Source of the DNA: Kiritimatiellia bacterium
Lineage (GTDB): Bacteria; Verrucomicrobiota; Kiritimatiellia; RFP12; UBA1067
Reading direction: 5' to 3'
NCBI GenBank assembly: GCA_017405115.1
Contig: JAFRBA010000058.1
Span: 1-16,437, forward strand
DNA: 16,437 bases
Positions 8,144 through 15,939 of this stretch are shown here, piece after piece; within the stretch, counting starts at the first letter, position 1; each line of letters starts with the position of its first letter. The position numbers were made by a program, and so were the translations under genes. The notes beneath the pieces are model-generated. The model was not told the DNA's origin, ran no database searches, and saw only the letters and a program-made list of their open reading frames with translations.

Positions 8144-8155
8144 CGCGGAACCGAA

Positions 8156-8173
8156 TAGCAAGTTCCGTGCCAA
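8156..8173 (-). promoter_or_regulatory. Sigma-54 promoter of glnN (consensus match)
   Basis: Read on the - strand, TTGGCACGGAACTTGCTA fits the sigma-54 consensus YTGGCACG-N4-TTGCW at every defined base. GG (8171-8170) and GC (8159-8158) are 12 bp apart as required. The predicted start is near 8146, 40 nt before the glnN ATG. Location in front of a glutamine synthetase gene is classic for sigma-54 and an NtrC-type activator. Confidence 0.8.
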
Positions 8174-8176
8174 GAC

Positions 8177-8196
8177 GCGAAAACGCCGGTTTTCGC
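8177..8196. promoter_or_regulatory. Palindrome just upstream of the glnN sigma-54 promoter
   Basis: GCGAAAAC-GCCG-GTTTTCGC is a perfect 8-bp inverted repeat. It covers about -31 to -50 relative to the predicted glnN start, adjacent to the -24 element, where a repressor or DNA-bending protein could act. No T-run follows on either strand, so a terminator is unlikely. Confidence 0.4.
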
Positions 8197-8311
8197 CGCC
8201 GCAGCCCGCCGTTCATTACACTCCCCGTAAGAAGGCGGCACGTGCGGTTACAACAATCTGCGGGCCGTTGCCGCGCTGGTTTACGGATGCTTGTATTCTT
8301 TTGTAGCCGGT

Positions 8312-8328
8312 GTTACATCCTGCGTAAC
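8312..8328. promoter_or_regulatory. Inverted repeat GTTAC-N7-GTAAC, candidate activator site
   Basis: GTTAC (8312-8316) and GTAAC (8324-8328) form an inverted repeat ~67 bp upstream of the predicted gltD start and ~174 bp from the glnN start, distances compatible with a sigma-54 enhancer site. A further GGTTAC occurs near 8246. It does not match the enteric NtrC consensus, so this is a weak candidate. Confidence 0.25.
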
Positions 8329-8359
8329 GGAACCTGCCGTTTCCGAGTTTGGACGGCCG

Positions 8360-8377
8360 TTGGCACAGGTTGTGCTT
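8360..8377 (+). promoter_or_regulatory. Sigma-54 promoter of gltDB (one mismatch)
   Basis: TTGGCACAGGTTGTGCTT matches YTGGCACR-N4-TTGCW except for G in place of the first T of the -12 box. GG (8362-8363) and GC (8374-8375) are 12 bp apart. The predicted start is near 8387, only ~4 nt before ATG 8391, which agrees with the lack of a ribosome binding site there. Confidence 0.65.
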
Positions 8378-8390
8378 TCGACTGTCCGAT

Positions 8391-9758
8391 ATGCAACGGA
8401 TACACGACGTCTACAGGCCCGCGGAAGAGCGCCGGCGCGACTGGCGCGAGGTGGAGCGCATTCTTTCGGACGGGGAACTGAGGGAGCAGACGGCTCGCTG
8501 CATGAACTGCGGCCAGCCGTTCTGCCATGCGTATGCCTGTCCGCTGGGGAATCTCGTCCCCGACCAGAACCGCGCCGTAGCGCAGGGCGACTGGAGACAG
8601 GCCTACGAGCTCCTTTCGGTGAACTCGGACTTCCCCGAGTTCACCTCGCGCATATGCCCCGCCCTCTGCGAGGCGTCGTGTGTGCACGGCCTCGACGAAG
8701 AGGCTGTGATGATCCGGCAGTCTGAGAAGCGCATAATAGAGACAGCCTTCGCGAATGGCTGGGTGGTGCCGCGCCCTCCCGAAAGGGAGAACGGCAAGTC
8801 CGCCGCGGTGATCGGCGCCGGCCCCGCCGGCCTTTCCGCCGCAGTCACGCTGCGCCGCCGCGGCTGGGCCGTGACCGTCTACGAGCGCCGCGCCGACATC
8901 GGCGGGCTTCTCCGCTATGGCATCCCGTGCTTCAAGCTCGACAAGTCCCTCGTAACCCGCCGCCGCAGGCTCCTCGAGGCGGAGGGGATCGTGTTCGTCA
9001 CCGGAACGGAGGTTGGAAGGGACGTCTCGGCCGAGTGGATTTCGCGGCGCTTCGACGCGGTCGTCGTCGCCATCGGCACGCCCGCCGCGCGCGACCTCTC
9101 CATCCCGGGGAGGGAGCTGAAGGGCATACATCTCGCCCTTGAGTTCCTCGAGGGGCAGAACCGGTTCGTCACAGGGGAGGCGGAGTCCGCGCCGATCGAC
9201 GCAGAGGGCAAGAGGGTCCTCGTGATTGGCGGCGGCGACACCGGGTCGGACTGCGTCGGCACGTCGATCCGCCAGGGCGCGGCGTCGGTCGCCCAGATCG
9301 AGATCATGCCGAAGCCGCCGGACGAGCGCGACGCGTCCACTCCTTGGCCGCTCTGGCCCTACATGCTCCGCACCAGCTCCAGCCACAAGGAGGGCTGCGA
9401 GCGCCGCTGGAACCTCAACTCTCTGCGGTTCGTGGGCGACGGCGGGCGCGTGAGCGGAGTCGAGGTCGAGACCGTGGAGTGGGAGTTCTCCAAGGAGGGG
9501 AGGCCGCTTAAGTTCCACGCCGTCCCCGGAACCGCCGAGACGATCCAGGCAGACCTGGTGTTCCTCGCAATGGGCTTTACCGGCGTTCCCAAGGACAACC
9601 CTATAGTCTCGCAGCTCAAGCTCGCGCAGACCCCGCGCACGGCCCTCATAGGCGATCCGTCGCGCGGCATATACTGCACGGGCGACTGCGCAAGCGGCGC
9701 GTCGCTCGTCGTGCGTGCGCTCGCGAGCGGCAAGAACGTCGTCTCCGAATTCGCCTGA
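8391..9758 (+). CDS. gltD: Glutamate synthase small (beta) subunit
   Basis: A 455-aa NAD(P)H-dependent flavoprotein subunit that oxidises NAD(P)H and feeds electrons through FAD and iron-sulfur clusters to GltB. The N-terminal cysteine-rich region has Cys37, Cys40, Cys45, Cys50 (CMNCGQPFCHAYAC) and a second group Cys89, Cys93, Cys97 (CPALCEASC) for the 4Fe-4S clusters. FAD-binding GAGPAG is at 142-147. A second Rossmann motif, GGGDTGSDC (280-288), is for NAD(P)H. The C-terminal GDCASGASLVVRALASGK completes the FAD site. ATG 8391 begins the conserved protein (MQRIHDVYRPAEER); an in-frame TTG at 8349 adds an unconserved stretch and lies upstream of the predicted transcription start. No SD is seen, so translation is probably leaderless. 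It is followed by gltB after 23 nt. Confidence 0.96.
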   Translation: MQRIHDVYRPAEERRRDWREVERILSDGELREQTARCMNCGQPFCHAYACPLGNLVPDQNRAVAQGDWRQAYELLSVNSDFPEFTSRICPALCEASCVHGLDEEAVMIRQSEKRIIETAFANGWVVPRPPERENGKSAAVIGAGPAGLSAAVTLRRRGWAVTVYERRADIGGLLRYGIPCFKLDKSLVTRRRRLLEAEGIVFVTGTEVGRDVSAEWISRRFDAVVVAIGTPAARDLSIPGRELKGIHLALEFLEGQNRFVTGEAESAPIDAEGKRVLVIGGGDTGSDCVGTSIRQGAASVAQIEIMPKPPDERDASTPWPLWPYMLRTSSSHKEGCERRWNLNSLRFVGDGGRVSGVEVETVEWEFSKEGRPLKFHAVPGTAETIQADLVFLAMGFTGVPKDNPIVSQLKLAQTPRTALIGDPSRGIYCTGDCASGASLVVRALASGKNVVSEFA

Positions 9759-9781
9759 AACACATCTTCAAACGGGGTGGC

Positions 9782-12700
9782 ATGATGGAAAAAGACCAGC
9801 AGCATCAGAACCGGCAGGCGGGCCTCTACCGCAGGGAATACGAACACGACGCATGCGGCGTCGGGCTCGTGGCCGACATGGCCGGCAGGGCGAGCCATGA
9901 CATCGTGGCGGACGGGCTCACGGTTCTCAAGCGCCTCATGCACCGCGGCGCCACCGGCAACGACCCGGAGACGGGCGACGGCGCGGGGCTACTCATGAAG
10001 ATTCCACATGGATTTTTCAAGAGGGTCATATCTCACGCAGAGGCGCAGAGAGGCGGAGAGCGCAGAGAAGATGAACCATTTGGTGTGGGGATGCTATTTG
10101 GTGGAGTGGGAGAAGAGGAAAACATTGAGTCTATCGTAAGAGAGAACGGCTGCGATGTGTTGGCGTGGCGCGACGTGCCGACCGATCCTTCGGCAATTGG
10201 CAAAAGCGCTAGAAAAGTTATGCCGAAAATACGCCAACTCTTCGTCTCTGCACCTCAGCGCTCCTGCGTTAAGAACGACAATGACTTCGAGCGTCGCTTG
10301 TATGTCATTCGCCGCCAGATCGAGAAGCGCGTGCCGTCGGTATATGTCTGTTCTCTCTCGGCGCGCACGGTCGTGTACAAGGGCCTGCTCCTCGCCACCC
10401 AGATGGACAGGTTCTACCCGGACCTTTCGGACCCTGACTTCGTCTCGCCGTTCGCGATCGTCCACCAGAGGTACTCCACGAACACGTTCCCCACTTGGGA
10501 GCTGGCCCATCCGTTCAGGATGCTTGCGCACAACGGCGAGATAAACACGCTGCGTGGCAACCTCAATGCGCTAGCGGCGCGCGAACCTTCCCTGTCTTCG
10601 CCGGTCTTCGGCGACGACCTGAAGAAGATACTGCCCCTCATCCCGCCGGGCGAGTCGGATTCCGCTTCGCTCGACAACATGTTCGAGCTTCTCGTCGCCG
10701 CGGGCCGCGACGCCCCGCACGCGATGCTCATGCTCATGCCGCAGGCCTGGGGCGCGAGCTACCACATGGGGCATGACGTGCGGGCGTTCTGCGAATACCA
10801 TTCCGCGCTCATGGAGCCGTGGGACGGCCCCGCCGCCGTCGCGTTCACCGACGGCGTCAGCGTGGGCGCCGCGCTCGACCGCAACGGGCTGCGCCCCGCA
10901 CGCTGGACGCTCACGAAGTCCGGCAGGTTCGTCCTCGCCTCTGAGGCCGGCGTCCTCGACATCCCGGCGTCCGAGGTCGCCCGCCACGGCCGACTCCGCC
11001 CGGGCGCGATGGTCTGGCTGGACCTCGCCAGCCACCGCCTCCTCGAAGATCGGGAGCTGAAAACGTACTACGCGCGTCGTCGTCCGTACCGCCGCTGGGT
11101 GGACGAGAACCGCATCTCCATACAGGGGCTCTTCACGGAAATAGCCCCGTCGCGCGTCCCCGCCGACCTTGCCGCCGAACAGGCGCAGTTCGGCTACACG
11201 CTGGAGGACGTGAACCTGATCCTCCGGCCCATGGCCGAGACGGGGCACGAGCCTGTCGGCGCGATGGGCAACGACGCGGCGCTTGCGTGCCTCTCGAAGA
11301 AGCCTAGGCTCCTGTTCGACTTCTTCCACCAGCTTTTCGCGCAGGTGACGAACCCGCCGATAGACCCGATCCGCGAAGAACTCGTGATGTCGCTGATGAC
11401 CTACATCGGCAACATGGGCAACATCCTGGACGAAGGCCCGGAATACGCGCATCTCATCAAGCTCCGCAGGCCGATCCTCACCGACGACGAGCTCTCGCAC
11501 CTCTCCAAGGTGGCGGACTGCGGATACCCCGCGGTCACCTTGCCGGTCTACTTCGACGGCGCACTGAAGCCTGCGCTGGACGCGCTTGCCGACAAAGCGC
11601 TGTCGGCGGTGAAGGGCGGCGCGAAGATCATAGTGCTGAGCGACAGGGCCGTCGGCGGCGCGGAAGGGGCGCCGTCCAGCCGCATCCCGTCGCTTCTGGC
11701 TGTCGCGGCCGTAAACAACGTGCTGGTCCGTGCCGGGGTTAGGCCGTCCATAGGCCTCGTCGTGCAGTCTGGCGAAGTGCGCGAGGTGATGCACGTCGCG
11801 TTGCTGCTTGGATTCGGCGCGACTGCGGTAAATCCGTACCTCGCGCTCGAGACGGTGTCGGCGCTCTGCCCTGAAGACAAGGTGAAGGCGGCGTCCAACT
11901 ACGTGAACGCGCTGGACCTCGGGCTGAAGAAGATCATGTCCAAGATGGGCATCGCCACTCTTCGGTCGTACCGCTCCGCGCGCATTTTCGAGGCGGTGGG
12001 GCTGGGGCCGAAGCTCATGCGCGCGGACGTCTCGGGCGTCGCGTCCCCCGTCGGGGGGCTCGAGCTGGAGGACCTAGAGCCTCTTTGTGCGTGCCAGCGC
12101 CCGAAGACGTCCCTGCTTTCCCCGGGCGGCGAGTATCGCTCCCGCAGGAATGGCGAAGAGCACATCTGGACACCGCAGCGGCTCGTGGACTTCCGTCAGT
12201 CGGTTCGCACCGGCGACTTCGGCCTCTTCAGGCGCTATACCGACTCCGTGGACGCAAGCGGCGTCACGCTCCGCTCGCGCTTCCGCTTCCGCCAGGCGAC
12301 CCCGGTTCCGCTCGACGAGGTGGAGTCGGTCGACTCCATCGCGAGGCATTTCGTCGGCGGCGCGATGTCGCTGGGCTCGCTTTCCCCGGAGGCGCACGAG
12401 ACCATAGCGCTCGCCTTGAACGGACTCGGCACGATGTCGAACTCCGGCGAGGGCGGCGAGAACGTCGAGCGCTTCGGGACGGACAAGAACTGCGGCATCA
12501 AGCAGGTCGCGTCGGGGCGCTTCGGCGTGACGATTACATACCTCCGCGCCGCGAAGGACATGCAGATCAAGCTCGCGCAGGGGGCGAAGCCCGGCGAGGG
12601 CGGCCAGCTCCCCGCACACAAGGTGAACGAGTTCGTGGCGAAGCTGCGCCACGCCAAGCCCGGCACGACGCTCATCTCGCCGCCTCCCCACCACGACATC

Positions 12701-14185
12701 TACTCGATCGAGGACCTTGCCCAGCTCATATACGACCTTAGGTGCGCCAACCCGTCTGCGCGCGTCTCGGTGAAGCTCGTGTCCGAGGCCGGGGTCGGCA
12801 CCGTGGCCGCGGGCGTCGCGAAGGCCCATGCGGACGTCGTGGTGATATCCGGCTTTGACGGCGGCACGGGCGCGGCGCCGCTGTCGTCGATGAAGCACGC
12901 GGGACTCCCGTGGGAGCTCGGCCTTGCCGAGGCGCAGCAGACGCTCGTGAAGAACGCCCTCCGCGGGCGGGTCAAGCTGCAGGTCGACGGACAGCTCCGC
13001 ACCGGCCGCGACATCGTCGTGGGCGCGCTGCTCGGCGCGGAGGAGTTCGCCTTCGGCACCTCTATGCTCGTCGCCCTTGGCTGCGTGCAGTGCCGCAACT
13101 GCAACCTCAACTCCTGTCCGGTGGGCATCGCGACCCAGAAGCCCGAGCTCCGCCGCTGCTTCGCGGGGCAGGTCGCCCACCTCCAGAACTACTTCCGCTT
13201 TCTCGCGCAGGAGGTGCGCGAGCAGCTCGCGGCGCTCGGGCTGCGGTCCCTCGACGAAGCGGTCGGCCGGGCGGACCTCCTGGAGGGGACAGGCGCGCCG
13301 TTTGAGTTCGACGGGCTCTTCGCCCGCGAAAGCGGCGACCAGGTGCGCTTCGACTGCGCCTGGAGCAAGCCGCAGCTGGAGAACTACGACCGCCGCGAAC
13401 TGCTGCCCGAGGCGCTCGCGGCCATTGACGGGGCTGCCGGCGCGGGATGCAAGGGGAATGTGCGGCTGGTGCTGGATCGCGAATGCCGCAACACCGACCG
13501 CACCGTCGGCGCGGAGCTTTCGGGGGAGGTGGCGGTGCGCGCGCCGGACCTTCCAGACGACGCGATCACCGTCAACTTTAAGGGCGTTGGCGGACAGTCC
13601 TTCGCGGCGTTTCTCGCCAAGGGCATTGCGTTCAATCTCCGCGGCGAAGTCAACGACTATCTCGCGAAGGGCCTCTCCGGCGGCATAGTCACGGTCGCGC
13701 CGTCTGCGGACTTCGGCGGAGCCCCGGAGGGGAACGTCATAGCGGGCAACGTGATCGCCTATGGCGCCACGTCCGGCTCGGTCTTCATCAACGGTCAGGC
13801 CGGCGAGCGCTTCGCCGTGAGGAACTCCGGCGCGACGCTCGTTGTGGAAGGCGTCGGAGACCATGGCTGTGAATACATGACCGGCGGCACGGTCGTCGTC
13901 CTTGGGCCGGTGGGCGTCAATTTCGCCGCAGGCATGACGGGGGGCGTCGCGTATGTCCTCGATGCAGACGGAGACCTCGACCTCAAGAGCAACCTTGCCT
14001 CCGTGGACCTTGCGCCGGTTCGCGCGGGGTCGGAGGACGAGGCCGCGCTCATGGCCCTGCTGGCGGAGCATGTCCGCCGCACCGGCTCGCCGCAGGCGGC
14101 AAGGATGCTATCCGGATGGCTCGAAGTCCGACCGCTCTTCGCGAAGGTCCAGCCGGTCTCCGCAGCCGGCGGCCGCCACGACTAA
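9782..14185 (+). CDS. gltB: Glutamate synthase large (alpha) subunit
   Basis: A 1467-aa ferredoxin/NADPH-type GOGAT large subunit that converts glutamine plus 2-oxoglutarate to two glutamates. The class II amidotransferase nucleophile is Cys25 (HDACGVGLVADM), freed by cleaving a 24-residue propeptide. The domain runs to about residue 410 with QRYSTNTFPTW and AHNGEINTLRGN. A central domain follows, then the FMN synthase domain (about 800-1180; GAMSLGSLSPEAH, AQGAKPGEGGQLP). The 3Fe-4S ligands are Cys1101, Cys1107 and Cys1112, with an additional Cys1104. The C-terminal beta-helix (about 1230-1420) is glycine-rich. GGGGTGG (9774-9780) is the likely ribosome site; ATG 9785 is an alternative start. 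Two repeat-encoded loops (residues ~84-96 and ~155-165) flank a conserved but AT-richer segment. It is complete and probably functional. Confidence 0.97.
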   Translation: MMEKDQQHQNRQAGLYRREYEHDACGVGLVADMAGRASHDIVADGLTVLKRLMHRGATGNDPETGDGAGLLMKIPHGFFKRVISHAEAQRGGERREDEPFGVGMLFGGVGEEENIESIVRENGCDVLAWRDVPTDPSAIGKSARKVMPKIRQLFVSAPQRSCVKNDNDFERRLYVIRRQIEKRVPSVYVCSLSARTVVYKGLLLATQMDRFYPDLSDPDFVSPFAIVHQRYSTNTFPTWELAHPFRMLAHNGEINTLRGNLNALAAREPSLSSPVFGDDLKKILPLIPPGESDSASLDNMFELLVAAGRDAPHAMLMLMPQAWGASYHMGHDVRAFCEYHSALMEPWDGPAAVAFTDGVSVGAALDRNGLRPARWTLTKSGRFVLASEAGVLDIPASEVARHGRLRPGAMVWLDLASHRLLEDRELKTYYARRRPYRRWVDENRISIQGLFTEIAPSRVPADLAAEQAQFGYTLEDVNLILRPMAETGHEPVGAMGNDAALACLSKKPRLLFDFFHQLFAQVTNPPIDPIREELVMSLMTYIGNMGNILDEGPEYAHLIKLRRPILTDDELSHLSKVADCGYPAVTLPVYFDGALKPALDALADKALSAVKGGAKIIVLSDRAVGGAEGAPSSRIPSLLAVAAVNNVLVRAGVRPSIGLVVQSGEVREVMHVALLLGFGATAVNPYLALETVSALCPEDKVKAASNYVNALDLGLKKIMSKMGIATLRSYRSARIFEAVGLGPKLMRADVSGVASPVGGLELEDLEPLCACQRPKTSLLSPGGEYRSRRNGEEHIWTPQRLVDFRQSVRTGDFGLFRRYTDSVDASGVTLRSRFRFRQATPVPLDEVESVDSIARHFVGGAMSLGSLSPEAHETIALALNGLGTMSNSGEGGENVERFGTDKNCGIKQVASGRFGVTITYLRAAKDMQIKLAQGAKPGEGGQLPAHKVNEFVAKLRHAKPGTTLISPPPHHDIYSIEDLAQLIYDLRCANPSARVSVKLVSEAGVGTVAAGVAKAHADVVVISGFDGGTGAAPLSSMKHAGLPWELGLAEAQQTLVKNALRGRVKLQVDGQLRTGRDIVVGALLGAEEFAFGTSMLVALGCVQCRNCNLNSCPVGIATQKPELRRCFAGQVAHLQNYFRFLAQEVREQLAALGLRSLDEAVGRADLLEGTGAPFEFDGLFARESGDQVRFDCAWSKPQLENYDRRELLPEALAAIDGAAGAGCKGNVRLVLDRECRNTDRTVGAELSGEVAVRAPDLPDDAITVNFKGVGGQSFAAFLAKGIAFNLRGEVNDYLAKGLSGGIVTVAPSADFGGAPEGNVIAGNVIAYGATSGSVFINGQAGERFAVRNSGATLVVEGVGDHGCEYMTGGTVVVLGPVGVNFAAGMTGGVAYVLDADGDLDLKSNLASVDLAPVRAGSEDEAALMALLAEHVRRTGSPQAARMLSGWLEVRPLFAKVQPVSAAGGRHD
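10031..10068 (+). repeat. CGCAGAG-type repeat inside gltB, copy 1
   Basis: The 38-nt stretch is built of variations on ACGCAGAGGCGCAGAG and encodes SHAEAQRGGERRE in frame. It lies in the variable loop after the PHGFFKRV helix. It is inverted relative to copy 2 at 10245-10274. Similar CGCAGAGGCGCAGAG strings are, from memory, common dispersed repeats in bacterial genomes. Confidence 0.7.
10245..10274 (-). repeat. CGCAGAG-type repeat inside gltB, copy 2 (inverted)
   Basis: Read on the - strand, it starts with TCTTAACGCAGGAGCGCTGA and ends with GGTGCAGAGA, which aligns with copy 1 with small gaps. It encodes SAPQRSCVKN in frame, between the conserved MPKIRQLFV and FERRLYVIR blocks. Together with copy 1 it brackets ~176 nt. 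Confidence 0.65.
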
Positions 14186-14519
14186 TCGCGACAACGCCGC
14201 CTTGCCGCCCGACGCTGCTCCCGACCCGGATTTCGGCGGTCCCGGCGGCATGGCCCCCTGGCAGTCAACCGAGTCTCTGGCTTTTGCTTTCGCATACGAC
14301 CACCGAGGTGAATCAGCCTTTTCGCAGCCATGCCGCACCGCCGAAAGTCCTCTCGCTCGCACGTCGGCCGTCTCGGCGGTTCCGGGCTGTGCGCTCGATT
14401 CGCGACAGGGCGCGGAGAGGCGGTGCCGCACAAGAGCACTTTCGCGGGTCCGACGGGATTTTGACCCCGTGCGGCTGGGCGGTCAAGCTGCTTGACAGGC
14501 CTGCGCCGCGAGCCGTGAA

Positions 14520-14529
14520 GTTGCGCAAC
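14520..14529. promoter_or_regulatory. Palindrome upstream of the 14547 promoter
   Basis: GTTGCGCAAC is a perfect 10-bp palindrome located at about -42 to -33 relative to the predicted start at 14562. The position fits an operator or activator site; no regulator can be named. Confidence 0.3.
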
Positions 14530-14546
14530 AAAAAGACAACGGAAAA

Positions 14547-14555
14547 TGGTATAAT
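14547..14555 (+). promoter_or_regulatory. Extended -10 promoter giving a leaderless transcript
   Basis: TGGTATAAT is identical to the two promoter cores at 1231 and 2024. The hexamer ends at 14555, so +1 falls at 14562, the A of the ATG. No clear -35 hexamer is present at 17-18 bp, as is common for extended -10 promoters. Confidence 0.6.
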
Positions 14556-14561
14556 TCGGCC

Positions 14562-14786
14562 ATGAAGAGATTTGCTTTCCTTCTGCCTATGATCGTGCCT
14601 GCCGCCGCTGCTGCCGAGATCGCAGCCGGGCCGCTTTCCGCCCCAGATTACGCAGACACCGAGGTCTCGACCAACTTTGCTTTCTCCGTCGGCGAGGGGC
14701 AGAGTCGCGGCATCGTCTTCACCGTCGAGCTCCAGGCAACGCCGTCGAACAACGTGGAGCACGGCTTCAGTGTGCGCCTGCTGTGA
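14562..14786 (+). CDS. Short exported protein, possibly truncated
   Basis: A 74-aa product with a clear Sec signal peptide: MKR, a hydrophobic core FAFLLPMIVPAAAAA, and a probable cleavage before Glu19 (AAA-E). The mature ~56 residues (AEIAAGPLSAPDYADTEVST... to ...NNVEHGFSVRLL) look like a beta-strand opening of a larger secreted domain, and the abrupt end suggests truncation, though I cannot prove this. There is no SD; the ATG coincides with the predicted transcription start, so translation is probably leaderless. The stop overlaps the next start GTG (GTGA, 14783-14786), implying coupling. No family is recognised. Confidence 0.55.
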   Translation: MKRFAFLLPMIVPAAAAAEIAAGPLSAPDYADTEVSTNFAFSVGEGQSRGIVFTVELQATPSNNVEHGFSVRLL

Positions 14787-15939
14787 CGGACATCCTGACA
14801 AGACTTTGCCTCGTTGGCGCGGCGGTTCTCTTCGCCGCGTGGCTGGGAATTACGGGCGGACGGTGGCTTGCACGGCAGTGGGCCGCCATACCGCGCCTCC
14901 TCTCCTGGGAGAACTTCTTCTTGAACCGCGACACGAATTCCCCGGTCTCCGCGCAGCTGGAGCTCATGCCGTCCGGAGACACGTTGAGGCGAGTGTAAAA
15001 TTGAAAATGGAAAGTGTAGAATTGTGTTGTCATTCTGTGCGTTCCCTTTGGCGGGGGTCGAGGCGACGGACCCATTTCCCATTTTACACTTTCCACTTTC
15101 CATTCGCTTACTTCGGCCCACACCAGGAACTGCCCGAAGGCGCTAACTCCAACGCATACTGCTGGGTCGACCTCGTCGTGCCCAATGCCAACGCGCTCGT
15201 GACGTTCACGGGTGACGGCTATTCGGCCCTACCAGATCCGACGTTCGTCGCCAAGGCAGGGGCGACGAACCGCGTCATTTTGCTCATCGGCAAGACGTAT
15301 CAGGTCACGAGCCGCATGCCGATAGTTTGCATCGGGCAGTCGAGCGGCGAGATAGAGGTCGACCAGGTCTCGGCGACGGAGCTTACCATCTGCTGGCCGG
15401 TTGAGATAGAGTGCGAGGGCATGCGAAGCGCTGCGTCGTTTTCGATGTCCGTCTGGCCTGACAGCCTCGGCGGAGGATTTACTTGGACGAACAGCTGCTG
15501 TCAGGTCGTATCGATAGGTGGTTGGCAATATTCCATCTTCTGTGGAAGCAACTGTCTCTGCACAGGCTGCGGTGCGGACGGATACTATGGCTACGAGGCG
15601 TATCGGCTCCCTGCAAGCGGCGGCTCGTGCGGGTGCTGGAGGGAAGGGGAAATCACATACGGCCCTGACTACGAGGGGCATCCGGCGGGAATCTCCGTCT
15701 CCTTCTCGAAAGAAGCTGTCATCTTTGAGGGTCGCTATGAGAACTCGCCTGGCGGGGGCGCAAAGCTGGCTAATACCAACGATTTGCAGACGACAGTCCT
15801 GTACAAGCAGTTTGACCCCAATGCCGGACATCGCTTCCTGATAGTGCCAGACGGCACGGTTTCCGTTCGCAAGTTCGGGAATGAGGCAACGCGAGACATT
15901 CAGGGTCATCTCTATCTTAATGGAGCACCATGCCAATGA
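14783..15939 (+). pseudogene. Membrane-anchored/exported cysteine-rich protein, disrupted by a repeat insertion
   Basis: The 5' part (GTG 14783 to TAA 14998) encodes an N-terminal membrane segment, LCLVGAAVLFAAWLGI, then RWLARQWAAIPRLL and a short outer part ending SGDTLRRV. The stop lies within an inverted-repeat insertion (about 14993-15110). Past it, another frame carries ~275 residues without its own plausible start (YFGPHQELPEGANSN... onward). This part is rich in beta-strand-like sequence and has a cluster of eight cysteines in ~50 residues (NSCCQ, FCGSNCLCTGC, GSCGCW), ending LYLNGAPCQ at 15939. An insertion of length 2 modulo 3 (for example 113 or 116 nt) would rejoin the frames, so I infer one ancestral gene for a surface or secreted protein. 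Function unknown. The alternative is two independent genes, the second lacking a start. Confidence 0.55.
14993..15110. repeat. AT-rich inverted-repeat insertion
   Basis: AATGGAAAGTG (15006-15016) is matched by CACTTTCCATT (15094-15104), and GTGTAAAAT (14993-15001) by ATTTTACAC (15081-15089). The ends consist of reiterated GGAAAGTG/GTGTAAAAT words, whereas the middle is GC-rich. It supplies the stop codon that truncates the upstream frame. Exact borders are uncertain by a few bases. Confidence 0.65.

Larger units (their letters stand above)
14186..14561. other. 376-nt stretch without a supported gene
   Basis: The gap between gltB and the next start codon has open frames in both directions but none with a ribosome site, family resemblance or convincing composition. 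I found no T-tailed hairpin to terminate gltDB. The right end holds a 10-bp perfect palindrome, GTTGCGCAAC (14520-14529), and a promoter. It may be decayed coding sequence. Confidence 0.5.

Noticed and set aside
8238..8245. GCACGTGC as an NtrC binding site
   Set aside because: The enteric NtrC site has spaced half-sites (TGCACC-N5-GGTGCA); this one has no spacer and no flanking match.
6562..8481. Very long open frame on the + strand opposite glnN (and similar ones opposite purF, gltD and gltB)
   Set aside because: These antisense frames arise from the high GC at third codon positions of the real genes. Their products are arginine- and valine-rich with no family resemblance and no ribosome sites.
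14186..14561. Coding region in the gap after gltB
   Set aside because: Several overlapping open frames exist on both strands, but none has a ribosome site or recognisable sequence, as expected for GC-rich non-coding DNA.
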